Source of the DNA: Dickeya fangzhongdai
GTDB lineage: Bacteria > Pseudomonadota > Gammaproteobacteria > Enterobacterales > Enterobacteriaceae
Direction of reading: 5' to 3'
Length of the DNA: 64,000 nucleotides
NCBI RefSeq assembly: GCF_002812485.1
Contig: NZ_CP025003.1
Location: 4,774,001 to 4,838,000 of the forward strand
Part shown: positions 56,462-64,000 of the stretch, one piece after another
Position numbering within the stretch: the first letter of the stretch is position 1
Layout: every line of letters starts with the position of its first letter
The notes under the pieces: model-generated
What the model was told of the DNA's origin: nothing
Databases searched by the model: none
The model's input: the letters and a program-made list of their open reading frames with translations, nothing else
Translations under genes and position numbers: made by a program

Positions 56462-58548
56462 GCTGCGACGTCCTCCTTCTTCAGGTCCGCCTTCCTGCCG
56501 CGGCCCCGCAAACTCATCCAGAAGAACGCGCAAACGGTGCGAACCACCGCCCACAACGAACGCAAAGGGCGGTCCTGCGGCCAGGGCGGATTCATCCAGG
56601 CATCCGCGCGCGACAACACCACCCGCACCAGCGCCCGGCGCTGGGCTAACGGAATATCGACGAATTGCAGGCGAATGATGTCGTCATCCGCCGCCACCAA
56701 CTGCACCGGCAGGCAGATTTCGCTGGATTGCAGCAACAGTTCAACGGCTTCAATTTCATCGGTTTTATGACGCTGATCCGGCGCTTTGAGCTGCACCCCG
56801 CCCATCGACAGGTTGATGGTGGTGGCGCGGGACGCGATACCGCTGGCGTAATGGATGATCGCGGGTACGTCCACATCGACGCGGATGGTTTTACGCACTT
56901 GTTTGGTTTCCCGCGCCACGGCAATCGCCGCCAGCAGGGTCAGCAAACTGAGTAATGCCCACACCACGTTCAGCACTATCACATAGGGGTCAACGTTGAA
57001 ATAATCATGCGCCGCGATGCGGGTAATGCCGGCCAGAACGCCCGCCCCCAGCAAAACCGCGGCAACGATGTGCGGGCGCACGATGCGAAAATCAAAAAAG
57101 CCTTCGTCCAACAGGCCGCCTTTATCGGTCACGTTGAACTTGCCGCGCGTCGGCGAAAACAGGGTAATCAGCGTCGGGATTACCAGATGGAACGCCATCA
57201 CCGTTTCGTAAATCTCGCCCCAGAAGCTGTACCGGAAACGCCCGTTCATGCGCGAGTTGAGGTACATCGATATCACCAGATGCGGCAGCGCATAGGCAAA
57301 GATCATCGCCGCCGAGGCATGAATGATATTGAGGTTGAACAGCAGGTAGGCCAGCGGCGCAGTCAGGAACACCACTCGCGGCAGGCCGAACTGGAAATGC
57401 AGCATGGCGTTGAGGTAGCACAGCCGCTGCTGCCAGCTCAGCCCGCGCCCCAGCAGCGGGTTATCAATCCGGAAAATCTGCGTCATGCCGCGCGCCCAGC
57501 GGGTACGCTGGATCACGTGCAGCACCAGTCGCTCGGTCGCCAGGCCCGCCGCCAGCGGAATCGCCAGAAAAGCGGATTTCCAGCCTTTGCGCTGCATCTT
57601 GATGGCGGTGTGCGCGTCTTCCGTCACGGTTTCTACCGCAAAACCGCCGATCTCATCCAGCGCCGCACGGCGAATCACCGCGCAGGAGCCGCAGAAAAAG
57701 GCGGCGTTCCAAAGGTCATTGCCCTGTTGCACCGGTCCGTAGAACAGCGCGCCTTCGTTCGGCATGTCGCGCGCCGCACGCAGGTTACGCTCAAACGGGT
57801 CCGGCGAATAGAAGTAGTGCGGCGTCTGCAACAGCGCCAGCTTCGGGTCCGACAGGAACGGGCCAACCGTGGCCTGCAGGAAGATGCGCTTGGCGACGTG
57901 GTCGCAGTCAAATACGCAGATCAGTTCGCCCTGAGTCAGCTTAAGCGCGTGATTGAGGTTACCGGCCTTGGCATGCGCGTTGTTATCGCGGGTGATATAG
58001 CCGATACCAGCCTGCGAGGCGAACACGGCAAACTCGCTGCGCCTGCCGTCATCCAGCAGATAGACTTTTATTTTTTCGCGCGGGTAGTCGATACACTGTG
58101 CGGCCAGCACCGTATCACGCACCACATCCAGGCTTTCGTTATAGGTGGGGATATACACATCCACCGTCGGCCATAATTGGGTGTCTTCCGGCATCGGCTC
58201 AATAACGCGTTCCAGCGGCCAGGCAGTCTGGAGAAAGCCCAATAGCAGAATCACCCAGACATAGAATTCGGCGATAAATAACCCGATGCCAAGAATGGCT
58301 TCAATTTCAGAATTGAAATGCAGGGTTTCCGTTGCGCGCCAGTATATATAGCGTGTCGAGGTCAATATCGACAGCACTATCAGTACGACCGTCACCTGCC
58401 GGCGCTTGCTCAGCCCCAGCAAAAACATCAGCGCCATGCTGATCAGACCGAATATATATTGTTTTTCACTGTCCATCGGGGTGATGACAATCACCGCCGC
58501 AGCCGGTAGCAATAACAACAATAAAACCAAAAACAGGATTTTTTTCAT
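56458..58548 (-). CDS. bcsA: Cellulose synthase catalytic subunit BcsA (c-di-GMP activated)
   Basis: Inner-membrane GT2 synthase of 696 aa polymerising UDP-glucose. Catalytic motifs are LLDDG at 164-168, DCD at 214-216, the FFCGS loop near 284, TED at 309-311 and QRTRW at 347-351 (QxxRW). The C-terminal PilZ domain has RKTIR at 552-556 and NLSMGG at 579-584, the c-di-GMP binding pair (RxxxR and D/NxSxxG), so synthesis is under c-di-GMP control. It lacks the long N-terminal extension of E. coli BcsA. It overlaps bcsB and starts 108 nt after bcsQ. Confidence 0.97.
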   Translation of the reverse strand: MKKILFLVLLLLLLPAAAVIVITPMDSEKQYIFGLISMALMFLLGLSKRRQVTVVLIVLSILTSTRYIYWRATETLHFNSEIEAILGIGLFIAEFYVWVILLLGFLQTAWPLERVIEPMPEDTQLWPTVDVYIPTYNESLDVVRDTVLAAQCIDYPREKIKVYLLDDGRRSEFAVFASQAGIGYITRDNNAHAKAGNLNHALKLTQGELICVFDCDHVAKRIFLQATVGPFLSDPKLALLQTPHYFYSPDPFERNLRAARDMPNEGALFYGPVQQGNDLWNAAFFCGSCAVIRRAALDEIGGFAVETVTEDAHTAIKMQRKGWKSAFLAIPLAAGLATERLVLHVIQRTRWARGMTQIFRIDNPLLGRGLSWQQRLCYLNAMLHFQFGLPRVVFLTAPLAYLLFNLNIIHASAAMIFAYALPHLVISMYLNSRMNGRFRYSFWGEIYETVMAFHLVIPTLITLFSPTRGKFNVTDKGGLLDEGFFDFRIVRPHIVAAVLLGAGVLAGITRIAAHDYFNVDPYVIVLNVVWALLSLLTLLAAIAVARETKQVRKTIRVDVDVPAIIHYASGIASRATTINLSMGGVQLKAPDQRHKTDEIEAVELLLQSSEICLPVQLVAADDDIIRLQFVDIPLAQRRALVRVVLSRADAWMNPPWPQDRPLRSLWAVVRTVCAFFWMSLRGRGRKADLKKEDVAA

Positions 58549-58656
58549 CGATTATCCTGATATTTAATGGATAGAAAACGCCCGCGCGAGCATGCCTTGC
58601 GCTGAAAAAACCAGCCAGATAATGTCAATTTCGTACGAGTCTAGGCTGACCGGCGC

Positions 58657-59472
58657 TTAACTGGCCGGTACAGCCTGATAAGCTGGAAAATCGGCGTGAA
58701 CTTCTCCGTTGCCAATCCTGATATCCAGCAGAGCCGCAACGCGTTTTCCGATAAGCTCAATATCAAACGCAGCGGCGGAGACAGGGCTGAAATCAAAAAT
58801 GGAGCGTTGGGAGGCATTGGCTTCAGCGACACTCTCATCACGGTGTACGCTGCCAATCAGTTTGTCCGGCATACGCTGCTGAACAAACGACGAAACCTGG
58901 CTGCTGATAGCACGGCGGTTATCCGTCTGATTCAGCAGCAGGTAGTAACCCTTTTTCCGGTTCAGACGCTGACCGGTCAGTTTGTTGTCTTCGATATACG
59001 GCATCAGCGACAACGACGCGGTATCCGCCATCATCACCATCAGGTGCAGGTCGGCCAGGTCGGTCATGGCTTTCAGCGCCGGACTCGGTCCGGGCGGAAA
59101 ATCCGCCACGATCACCAATCCCGGGTAGTTCATCACCGTGCTGAGGCCACGCTTGAGAAACAGCGGATCGCTTGCCAGATTATGCTCAAACGCCAGCCGT
59201 TGATCTTCGGTGACGTTGCCGTAAGGCAGCACGAAAATATTATCGTCGGTAGTCAGGATGGACTGGCTCCAGTCCGCCGTTTCGTCGGATTTAGCGACAT
59301 AACCGCGCTCATCGCCGAGCGGTACGCCAAAATGCAGGCGCAGCGCGTTCTGCACATCAAAATCAATCGCCAGCACCTTGCTGCCCCCGCGGGCCAGCGC
59401 ATATGCCAGATTAGCCGCCATGGTGGTTTTGCCGACGCCACCTTTCGGAGAACAAACACAAACTAACGGCAT
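58657..59472 (-). CDS. bcsQ: Cellulose biosynthesis MinD/ParA-like ATPase BcsQ
   Basis: 271 aa. The N-terminal deviant Walker A is CSPKGGVGKTTMAANLAYAL at about 7-26, then AIDFDVQNALRLHFGV (Walker A' Asp) and VIVADFPPGPSP (Walker B). In E. coli BcsQ localises the secretion machinery to a pole and, with BcsR, forms part of the cytoplasmic regulatory assembly. Here bcsR and bcsE are not seen beside it; bcsO is instead, overlapping it by 10 nt. Confidence 0.93.
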   Translation of the reverse strand: MPLVCVCSPKGGVGKTTMAANLAYALARGGSKVLAIDFDVQNALRLHFGVPLGDERGYVAKSDETADWSQSILTTDDNIFVLPYGNVTEDQRLAFEHNLASDPLFLKRGLSTVMNYPGLVIVADFPPGPSPALKAMTDLADLHLMVMMADTASLSLMPYIEDNKLTGQRLNRKKGYYLLLNQTDNRRAISSQVSSFVQQRMPDKLIGSVHRDESVAEANASQRSIFDFSPVSAAAFDIELIGKRVAALLDIRIGNGEVHADFPAYQAVPAS

Positions 59473-60062
59473 AACGCAATTTTCTCCAGCAAGGGTTTCA
59501 ACAACATGGTCTTGGATACCGAATGAATTTCATCATGGCGGTGGCTACTGAATAACTGGCGGAACCGGCCGGCGTCGGATGCAACGCTGGCCTCGCTCAC
59601 CGCCGGTGCAGACGCCAGCAAATGTCGGCGCGCCGCTTCAGGCTGCGCCGTTTCCATCGCCAGGACCGCCGCTTGTGGCGCCGGCGCCGCCGGTTGCGGC
59701 ACAGGAACCGAGACCGCCTCAGCAGGCGGCAACGATGCGGCAATAGCGTTAAACAGAGAGTGCTGATTGCCCTCGGAAGGAGCAGCGCTCAAGCTAGATG
59801 GTGGCGCTACGCGGCGGGACGACGATGAAGACGCCGCAGGCGCTGACAAGACGTGTTGGCTCACCGGCACAGGCTGCGCAATACTCACCGGTTGCGCGCC
59901 AGATAGCGTGTCGTCATCACCGGTCTGATTGCGCAACAGCTGTTTCATAATCGGCCAGACTACGGTTTCAGATTGCAATACCTGGCCGGACATGTCCCTG
60001 AAATTAATATCTTTTATCTGGGCTTTGTCCTTAAAGCGCTGCATATCATCATAACTTTTCAT
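59463..60062 (-). CDS. bcsO: Proline/alanine-rich cellulose biosynthesis protein BcsO
   Basis: 199 aa, first gene of the operon. A short conserved head (MKSYDDMQRFKDKAQIKDIN) is followed by a long Pro/Ala/Ser-rich disordered centre (residues 60-160) and a conserved tail (GRFRQLFSSHRHDEIHSVSK, MLLKPLLEKIALCR). This pattern fits BcsO of type I-like enterobacterial cellulose operons. No enzyme domain is visible; it may act as a scaffold tether in the way described for BcsH or BcsP (inference). There is no signal peptide. Confidence 0.8.
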   Translation of the reverse strand: MKSYDDMQRFKDKAQIKDINFRDMSGQVLQSETVVWPIMKQLLRNQTGDDDTLSGAQPVSIAQPVPVSQHVLSAPAASSSSSRRVAPPSSLSAAPSEGNQHSLFNAIAASLPPAEAVSVPVPQPAAPAPQAAVLAMETAQPEAARRHLLASAPAVSEASVASDAGRFRQLFSSHRHDEIHSVSKTMLLKPLLEKIALCR

Positions 60063-60493
60063 CTAACTGACATTTCCCTGGAAAAGGGTGACGGCGAATA
60101 TGGCGCTGGGTAACAGCGCAAAAAACAATCTTTTCGGATTAGTCTTATACCGATATTTGTGACGAAGGTAAATTACTCCAGAAAAATAAACAAATAATCC
60201 GTAAGTAAAACCCCCTCTCTCTAACTGCTTGAAAAAACATAATTCACCCGACTGAAATTTCACTATATAGATAGTTAATCTACGGGTAATCACAGAAGAA
60301 ATTAATGGATTGGTATCGGATGATAAATAGACCAACGTGAAGATAGCGCAGTGCTCACCTGAAATCCATGATTAAATATTCACCAAATTGTTAAAATAAA
60401 TTAAATAATCGAGCTAACCCTACTCCTCCAGACTATCTGCCTTTATTTTTGCCAGTCCCTGCCTCCGACGGCATTTGCGCCCCGCAACGGGAC
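60063..60493. other. Promoter region of the bcs operon
   Basis: AT-rich sequence upstream of bcsO. A 90-codon minus-strand frame from 60,335 to 60,063, ending right at the bcsO ATG, reads GFTYGLFVYFSGVIYLRHKY and has no ribosome site or family match; it is regarded as chance, though a membrane peptide cannot be excluded. AT-rich runs at 60,380-60,420 are promoter-like. Confidence 0.45.
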
Positions 60494-60514
60494 AAGGCCG
60501 GAGGAACCGGCCTT
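60494..60514 (-). terminator. eamA terminator
   Basis: AAGGCCGG, a 5-nt loop and CCGGCCTT form a perfect 8-bp stem 12 bases after the eamA stop; the T-run on the minus side is weak (TTG). Confidence 0.65.
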
Positions 60515-60525
60515 TATCACCAAAA

Positions 60526-61434
60526 TTAGGGCTGACGCGCCGTCCGCAACGACCATAGCCGCGCGCCGAACACATTGACCAGCAGCCCCAGCATGACCAG
60601 CAGCGCTCCCAGTAGCTGCCCGGTCGACAGATTTTCGCCCAGCAACAACGCCGCGCTCAGGATACCGACCACCGGCACCAGCAGCGACAGCGGCGCCACC
60701 CGCCAGGTTTCATAACGCGACAGCAGGTTGCCCCAGATGGCGTATCCAATCAGGGTGGAAATAAACGACAGATACATCAACGCCAGCACGGTGGACAAAC
60801 GAATAGACGTCAGGCTGGCGACTATCGTGTCTCCGCCTTCGAACAGCCAGGAACACAGCAGGAACGGACCAACCGGAATCAGAGCGCTCCAGACCACCAG
60901 CGACATGGCGTTCACCGTGTGACGGCGCATAATCTGCTTGTTGCAGATATTGCCACAGGCCCAGGAAGCCGCCGCCGCCAGCGTCAGCAACAGCGTGGTC
61001 AACGTCATGCCCGGCTGCGACGCGTTGGCCGTATTGCTCTCGGCCAGCACCACCATGCCCAGCGCCGCTACCAGAATCCCCAACCATTGATTCCACTGCA
61101 GCCGTTCTTCCAACCACCATGCGCCCAGCATCAGGGTAAAGAACGCCTGCGACTGGATCACCAGCGACGCCATACCCACCGGCATCCCCATTTTGATGGC
61201 GCAGAACAGAAAGGCGAACTGCCCGAAACTGATGGTCATGCCATACGCCGCCAGCCAGCGCCACGGCAACGCCGGACGCGGCACCAGCAGGATGGCGGGC
61301 AACGCCACCAGCAAAAAACGCAGCCCGGCCAGCAGAAACGGCGGCATATCATGCAGGCCGATTTTCATCACCACAAAATTAACGCCCCACACCACCACCA
61401 CGCACAACGCCAGCAACTGATCTTTTATTGTCAT
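60526..61434 (-). CDS. eamA: EamA-family drug/metabolite exporter
   Basis: Inner-membrane exporter of 302 aa with ten TM segments in two EamA halves, starting MTIKDQLLALCVVVVWGVNF; an ATG eight codons upstream is not supported. GQFAFLFCAIKMGMPVGMAS, SWACGNICNK and LLSRYETWRVAPLSLLVPVV are close to E. coli EamA (O-acetylserine/cysteine export). It is divergent from the WYL regulator, a possible regulator. The substrate is by homology. Confidence 0.83.
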   Translation of the reverse strand: MTIKDQLLALCVVVVWGVNFVVMKIGLHDMPPFLLAGLRFLLVALPAILLVPRPALPWRWLAAYGMTISFGQFAFLFCAIKMGMPVGMASLVIQSQAFFTLMLGAWWLEERLQWNQWLGILVAALGMVVLAESNTANASQPGMTLTTLLLTLAAAASWACGNICNKQIMRRHTVNAMSLVVWSALIPVGPFLLCSWLFEGGDTIVASLTSIRLSTVLALMYLSFISTLIGYAIWGNLLSRYETWRVAPLSLLVPVVGILSAALLLGENLSTGQLLGALLVMLGLLVNVFGARLWSLRTARQP

Positions 61435-61545
61435 TTTTTTCCTGCCTTCAAGAAGCACACCTGCTGATTAACCTACTGGTAAATCGGTACTGCCGACAGA
61501 CACAGTTGCGCGCAATGACAGGTAATACAGAGCGCCGGTGTACAA

Positions 61546-61611
61546 TCACGATATCCGGATACCATCACGATATCCGGTTACTCACGATATCCGGTTGCTC
61601 ACGATATCCGG
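61546..61611. repeat. Four copies of TCACGATATCCGG upstream of the WYL regulator
   Basis: TCACGATATCCGG occurs at 61,546, 61,565, 61,582 and 61,599 (steps of 19, 17 and 17 bp), with a degraded fifth near 61,622 (CCACATCCGG). Each contains the GATATC palindrome. The copies lie 40-105 bases before the regulator's ATG and between it and eamA. A tandem operator or a slippage array is possible. Confidence 0.9.
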
Positions 61612-61650
61612 TTACAACCGCCACATCCGGTTTAAGAGGGAAAATCACGC

Positions 61651-62352
61651 ATGTCCCGCGCCCAACGCCTGCTCACCCTGATCCAATTGCTGAGAAGCCA
61701 TCGTTTCGCCGTGCCCGGCCCGCAGTTGGCGGACAAACTGGGCATCAGCCTGCGCACGCTGTACCGCGATATCGCCACGCTGCAATCCCAGGGCGCGCCG
61801 ATTATCGGCGAAGCCGGCCTCGGCTACGTGCTGCAACCGGGTTTCACCCTGCCGCCGCTGATGTTTACCGAAGAAGAGATTGAAGCGCTGGTGCTGGGGT
61901 CGCGTTGGGTGGCCAGACAGGCGGACCCTCGTTTGCAGGAAGGCGCCAGAAGCGCACTGATGAAGATCGCCGCCGTGCTGCCCGATGCGCTGCGCGACAC
62001 GCTGGACGGCACCACGCTGCTGGTGGCGCCGGCGAACCTGACGGCACGCGATAGCGTCGACCTGCAACCGCTGCGTCAGGCGATCCGCGACGGACGCAAA
62101 GTCACGCTGCATTATCAGGACGGGCAGGGCAATACCTCAACCCGCCTGATCTGGCCGTTCGTGCTGGGTTATTTCGAACAGGTCCGGGTTCTTGGCGCCT
62201 GGTGCGAAACGCGTCAGGCGTTCCGCCACTTCCGCACCGACCGCATCCTCGCCTTTGCGGTCGAAGCCGAAACCTACCCGGTGTCGCGACGCCGTCTGTT
62301 CAAACAATGGCGAGAGCAGCAAGGTATCCGATTGCCCAAAGAAGGCTACTGA
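61651..62352 (+). CDS. YafY-type HTH/WYL-domain transcriptional regulator
   Basis: 233 aa. An N-terminal DeoR-like winged helix (QRLLTLIQLLRSHRFAVPGP, QLADKLGISLRTLYRDIATL) at residues 4-56 and a WYL effector domain at about 135-225 (VTLHYQDGQGNTSTRLIWPF; LGYFEQVRVLGAWCETRQAF; RHFRTDRI) are clear. WYL domains bind nucleic acids or small ligands. The gene is divergent from eamA and followed by a VOC protein gene 121 nt downstream; one of them is likely its target. The repeat array just upstream may be its operator. Confidence 0.88.
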   Translation: MSRAQRLLTLIQLLRSHRFAVPGPQLADKLGISLRTLYRDIATLQSQGAPIIGEAGLGYVLQPGFTLPPLMFTEEEIEALVLGSRWVARQADPRLQEGARSALMKIAAVLPDALRDTLDGTTLLVAPANLTARDSVDLQPLRQAIRDGRKVTLHYQDGQGNTSTRLIWPFVLGYFEQVRVLGAWCETRQAFRHFRTDRILAFAVEAETYPVSRRRLFKQWREQQGIRLPKEGY

Positions 62353-62473
62353 CAAAAACTGTCAGCGAAGCGAGATAAGGTACGAATACGGCACACAGCC
62401 GGACTTTCGAACCCAGGCGACATCCCGCGCTTATACGGGACACCGCCTGCTTATCTCTTTATCGGAGTGCATC

Positions 62474-62845
62474 ATGACAGACGCCCATTACGTACTTTTC
62501 TACGTTGATAACCCGGCCCGCAGCGCCCGTTTCTACGGTCAACTGCTGGATCTGACCCCGGTAGAACAATCTCCCACTTTTGCGATGTTTGCGCTGAAAG
62601 CCGACCTGGTGCTGGGGCTGTGGTCAAAACACACCGTAGAGCCCGCCGTTGCCCAGCCGGGCTTTTCCAGCGAGCTGGCTTTCCGTCTGCCGGACCCGGC
62701 GGCGGTCGATGCCTGCTACGCCCGCTGGACCGCACAGGACGTGACCGTCGTTCAGATACCGACCACCGTGGACTTTGGCTACACCTTTACGGTGCTGGAT
62801 CCGGACGGCCATCGTCTGCGCGTTTTTGCCTATCCCAACGCCTGA
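62474..62845 (+). CDS. VOC-superfamily (glyoxalase/bleomycin resistance-like) protein
   Basis: 123 aa starting MTDAHYVLFYVDNPARSARF (ATCGGAG ribosome region). Two beta-alpha-beta-beta-beta units are visible: ARSARFYGQLLDLTPVEQSP and DPAAVDACYARWTAQDVTVV, then DFGYTFTVLDPDGHRLRVFA. Family members are metal-dependent dioxygenases, glyoxalases or drug-binding proteins; this is probably PhnB- or drug-resistance-like, with substrate unknown. Confidence 0.85.
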   Translation: MTDAHYVLFYVDNPARSARFYGQLLDLTPVEQSPTFAMFALKADLVLGLWSKHTVEPAVAQPGFSSELAFRLPDPAAVDACYARWTAQDVTVVQIPTTVDFGYTFTVLDPDGHRLRVFAYPNA

Positions 62846-62963
62846 GGATAGCCGGCCAGCCCGTTGGCCTGCGGGCTGGCTGGTTTAGCGATACGGCAGG
62901 ATTGCCTGTCGCCTACGCTTCAACGTAACCTGTCGGCATCACTGCTGAATTCAGGGCCTCCCG

Positions 62964-64000
62964 ATGTCAGACACCCCCCGTTACCGCCAGATTGCCGATC
63001 ACTTCATTCGGGCCATCCAGAGCGGCACGTTGCCTGCCCATCACCGGCTCCCGTCGGTGCGGGCGCTGGCGCAGCAACATGGCACCAGCGCCACCACGGC
63101 GATGAAGGTGCTGCGCACGCTGGAAGATGAGCATTTCGCCCTCGCCCGACCCAAATCCGGCTTTTTCGTCGCCGACACGCGCCGCAGCAATGCCATGACG
63201 GCGGTCCCGCAGCCGGTCGCGCTGCCGGTGCTCGACGAACAAACCGAATTGCACCTGTCGCTGGTCGGCACCGAATGCCGGGTGCGGCTCGACTTGGCTA
63301 ACGGCGATAACGCGCTCTATCCGCTGAAAAAGATGGGGCGGCTCATCCGTCAGGCCAGTTACACCAATCCGATGATGCTGGGCAACGACGTCAAGGGCAG
63401 CGGCTATTTGCCGCTAAAAGAAGAGATCGCCCGTCGGGCGTTGGATTACGGCTGCCATCTGCATCCCGACGATATTCTGATCACCAACGGCTGCATCGAA
63501 GCGCTGTCGCTGTCGTTGCGGGCGGTGACCCGTAGCGGCGACGCGGTGGCGGTGCAGTCGCCCTGCTATTTCGTGCTGTTGCAGATGTTGCGCAATCTGG
63601 GATTGCGGGTGGTGGAAGTCGGGCAGGACGCCAGCGGGCATATGGATGTAGACCAACTGGAGTCGCTGTTCAGCCAGCGTCAGGTGAGCGCGTTCATCTC
63701 GCTGACCAACATCAACAATCCGCTCGGCACCAGCTTGCCGGATACCTACAAGCGCCGTATCGCCGACGCGGCGGATCGGTACGGCATCGCGCTGATTGAA
63801 GACGATACCTTCGCCGATACCGCTTTCGGCGAACAGCGGCCGTTTCCGTTACGCGCGTTCAGCCCCAATGTGCTGCTCTGCAACGGCTTTTCCAAGACGG
63901 TCGGCCCCGGCATCCGCATCGGCTGGGTCAGCAGCGCTCACTGGCAGCGCAAACTCGCCGCCCTCAAATTCACCTCCACCATGGGCACGTCGCTGACGCC
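62964..64000 (+). CDS. MocR-type GntR/aminotransferase regulator, cut by the right edge
   Basis: The frame starting MSDTPRYRQIADHFIRAIQS is open for 345 codons to the window end. Residues 1-70 are a GntR winged helix (GTLPAHHRLPSVRALAQQHG, TSATTAMKVLRTLEDE). From about 100 on is a fold-type I aminotransferase domain with NGCIEALSLSLRAVTRSGDA, INNPLGTSLPD, IEDDTFAD and the PLP lysine in NGFSKTVGPGIRIGWVSS near 310-320. The MocR family activates or represses neighbouring genes using PLP or an aminoacyl adduct. The C-terminal 120 or so residues are off the window. Confidence 0.9.
   Translation, partial: MSDTPRYRQIADHFIRAIQSGTLPAHHRLPSVRALAQQHGTSATTAMKVLRTLEDEHFALARPKSGFFVADTRRSNAMTAVPQPVALPVLDEQTELHLSLVGTECRVRLDLANGDNALYPLKKMGRLIRQASYTNPMMLGNDVKGSGYLPLKEEIARRALDYGCHLHPDDILITNGCIEALSLSLRAVTRSGDAVAVQSPCYFVLLQMLRNLGLRVVEVGQDASGHMDVDQLESLFSQRQVSAFISLTNINNPLGTSLPDTYKRRIADAADRYGIALIEDDTFADTAFGEQRPFPLRAFSPNVLLCNGFSKTVGPGIRIGWVSSAHWQRKLAALKFTSTMGTSLT

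Noticed and set aside
60063..60335. 90-codon minus-strand frame upstream of bcsO
   Set aside because: It ends exactly at the bcsO start, which is suggestive, but has no ribosome-binding site, no recognised family and AT-rich composition typical of a promoter region.

Overview
The window looks like a chromosomal segment of a soft-rot enterobacterium, most probably Dickeya or a close relative. The reasons are the E. coli-like gene order on both flanks, a KdgR-type palindrome in front of 2-keto-3-deoxygluconate kinase (the pectin catabolism regulon), a tandem chemoreceptor array, and a cellulose synthase operon containing bcsD. The genus is inferred from gene content; no database was searched.

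Layout. (1) 1-5,100: ugpBAECQ operon on the minus strand, with tandem Pho boxes before ugpB; ugpQ runs off the left edge. (2) 5,275-17,524: a region with a serine-hydrolase remnant, five methyl-accepting chemotaxis protein genes on the plus strand, and one unrecognised minus-strand gene between the fourth and fifth. Copies of one palindromic repeat lie in three of the four intervals. (3) 17,591-24,172: a LysR regulator divergent from an MFS carrier, ttdA-ttdB (L(+)-tartrate dehydratase) and a fumarylacetoacetase-family gene, then a PLP aminotransferase. (4) 24,261-42,734: conserved backbone: livKHMGF, panM, rpoH, ftsYEX, rsmD, yhhL, a DUF1820 gene, yhhN, tusA, yhhQ (behind a probable preQ1-I riboswitch), dcrB, yhhS, yhjD, a small tautomerase and kdgK. 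(5) 42,980-44,820: a small accessory insertion holding a RelB/DinJ-like gene, a rhuM-family gene with a 25-bp palindrome inside its coding sequence, and the 3' scar of an IS5-type transposase. (6) 44,829-60,062: yhjJ, dctA and the minus-strand operon bcsO-bcsQ-bcsA-bcsB-bcsC-bcsD-bcsZ. (7) 60,526-64,000: eamA, a WYL-domain regulator behind a four-copy repeat, a VOC protein and a MocR-type regulator cut by the right edge.

How it works together. The ugp genes scavenge glycerol-3-phosphate and glycerophosphodiesters under phosphate limitation; liv and dctA import branched-chain amino acids and C4-dicarboxylates; ttdAB with its carrier should convert tartrate to oxaloacetate; kdgK feeds pectin breakdown products into central metabolism. 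The chemoreceptors and cellulose export fit a plant-associated life. Compared with the E. coli order recalled from memory, livJ and zntA are missing, yhhM is replaced by a DUF1820 gene, about 19 kb sits between ugpB and livF, and the order jumps from yhhS to yhjD.
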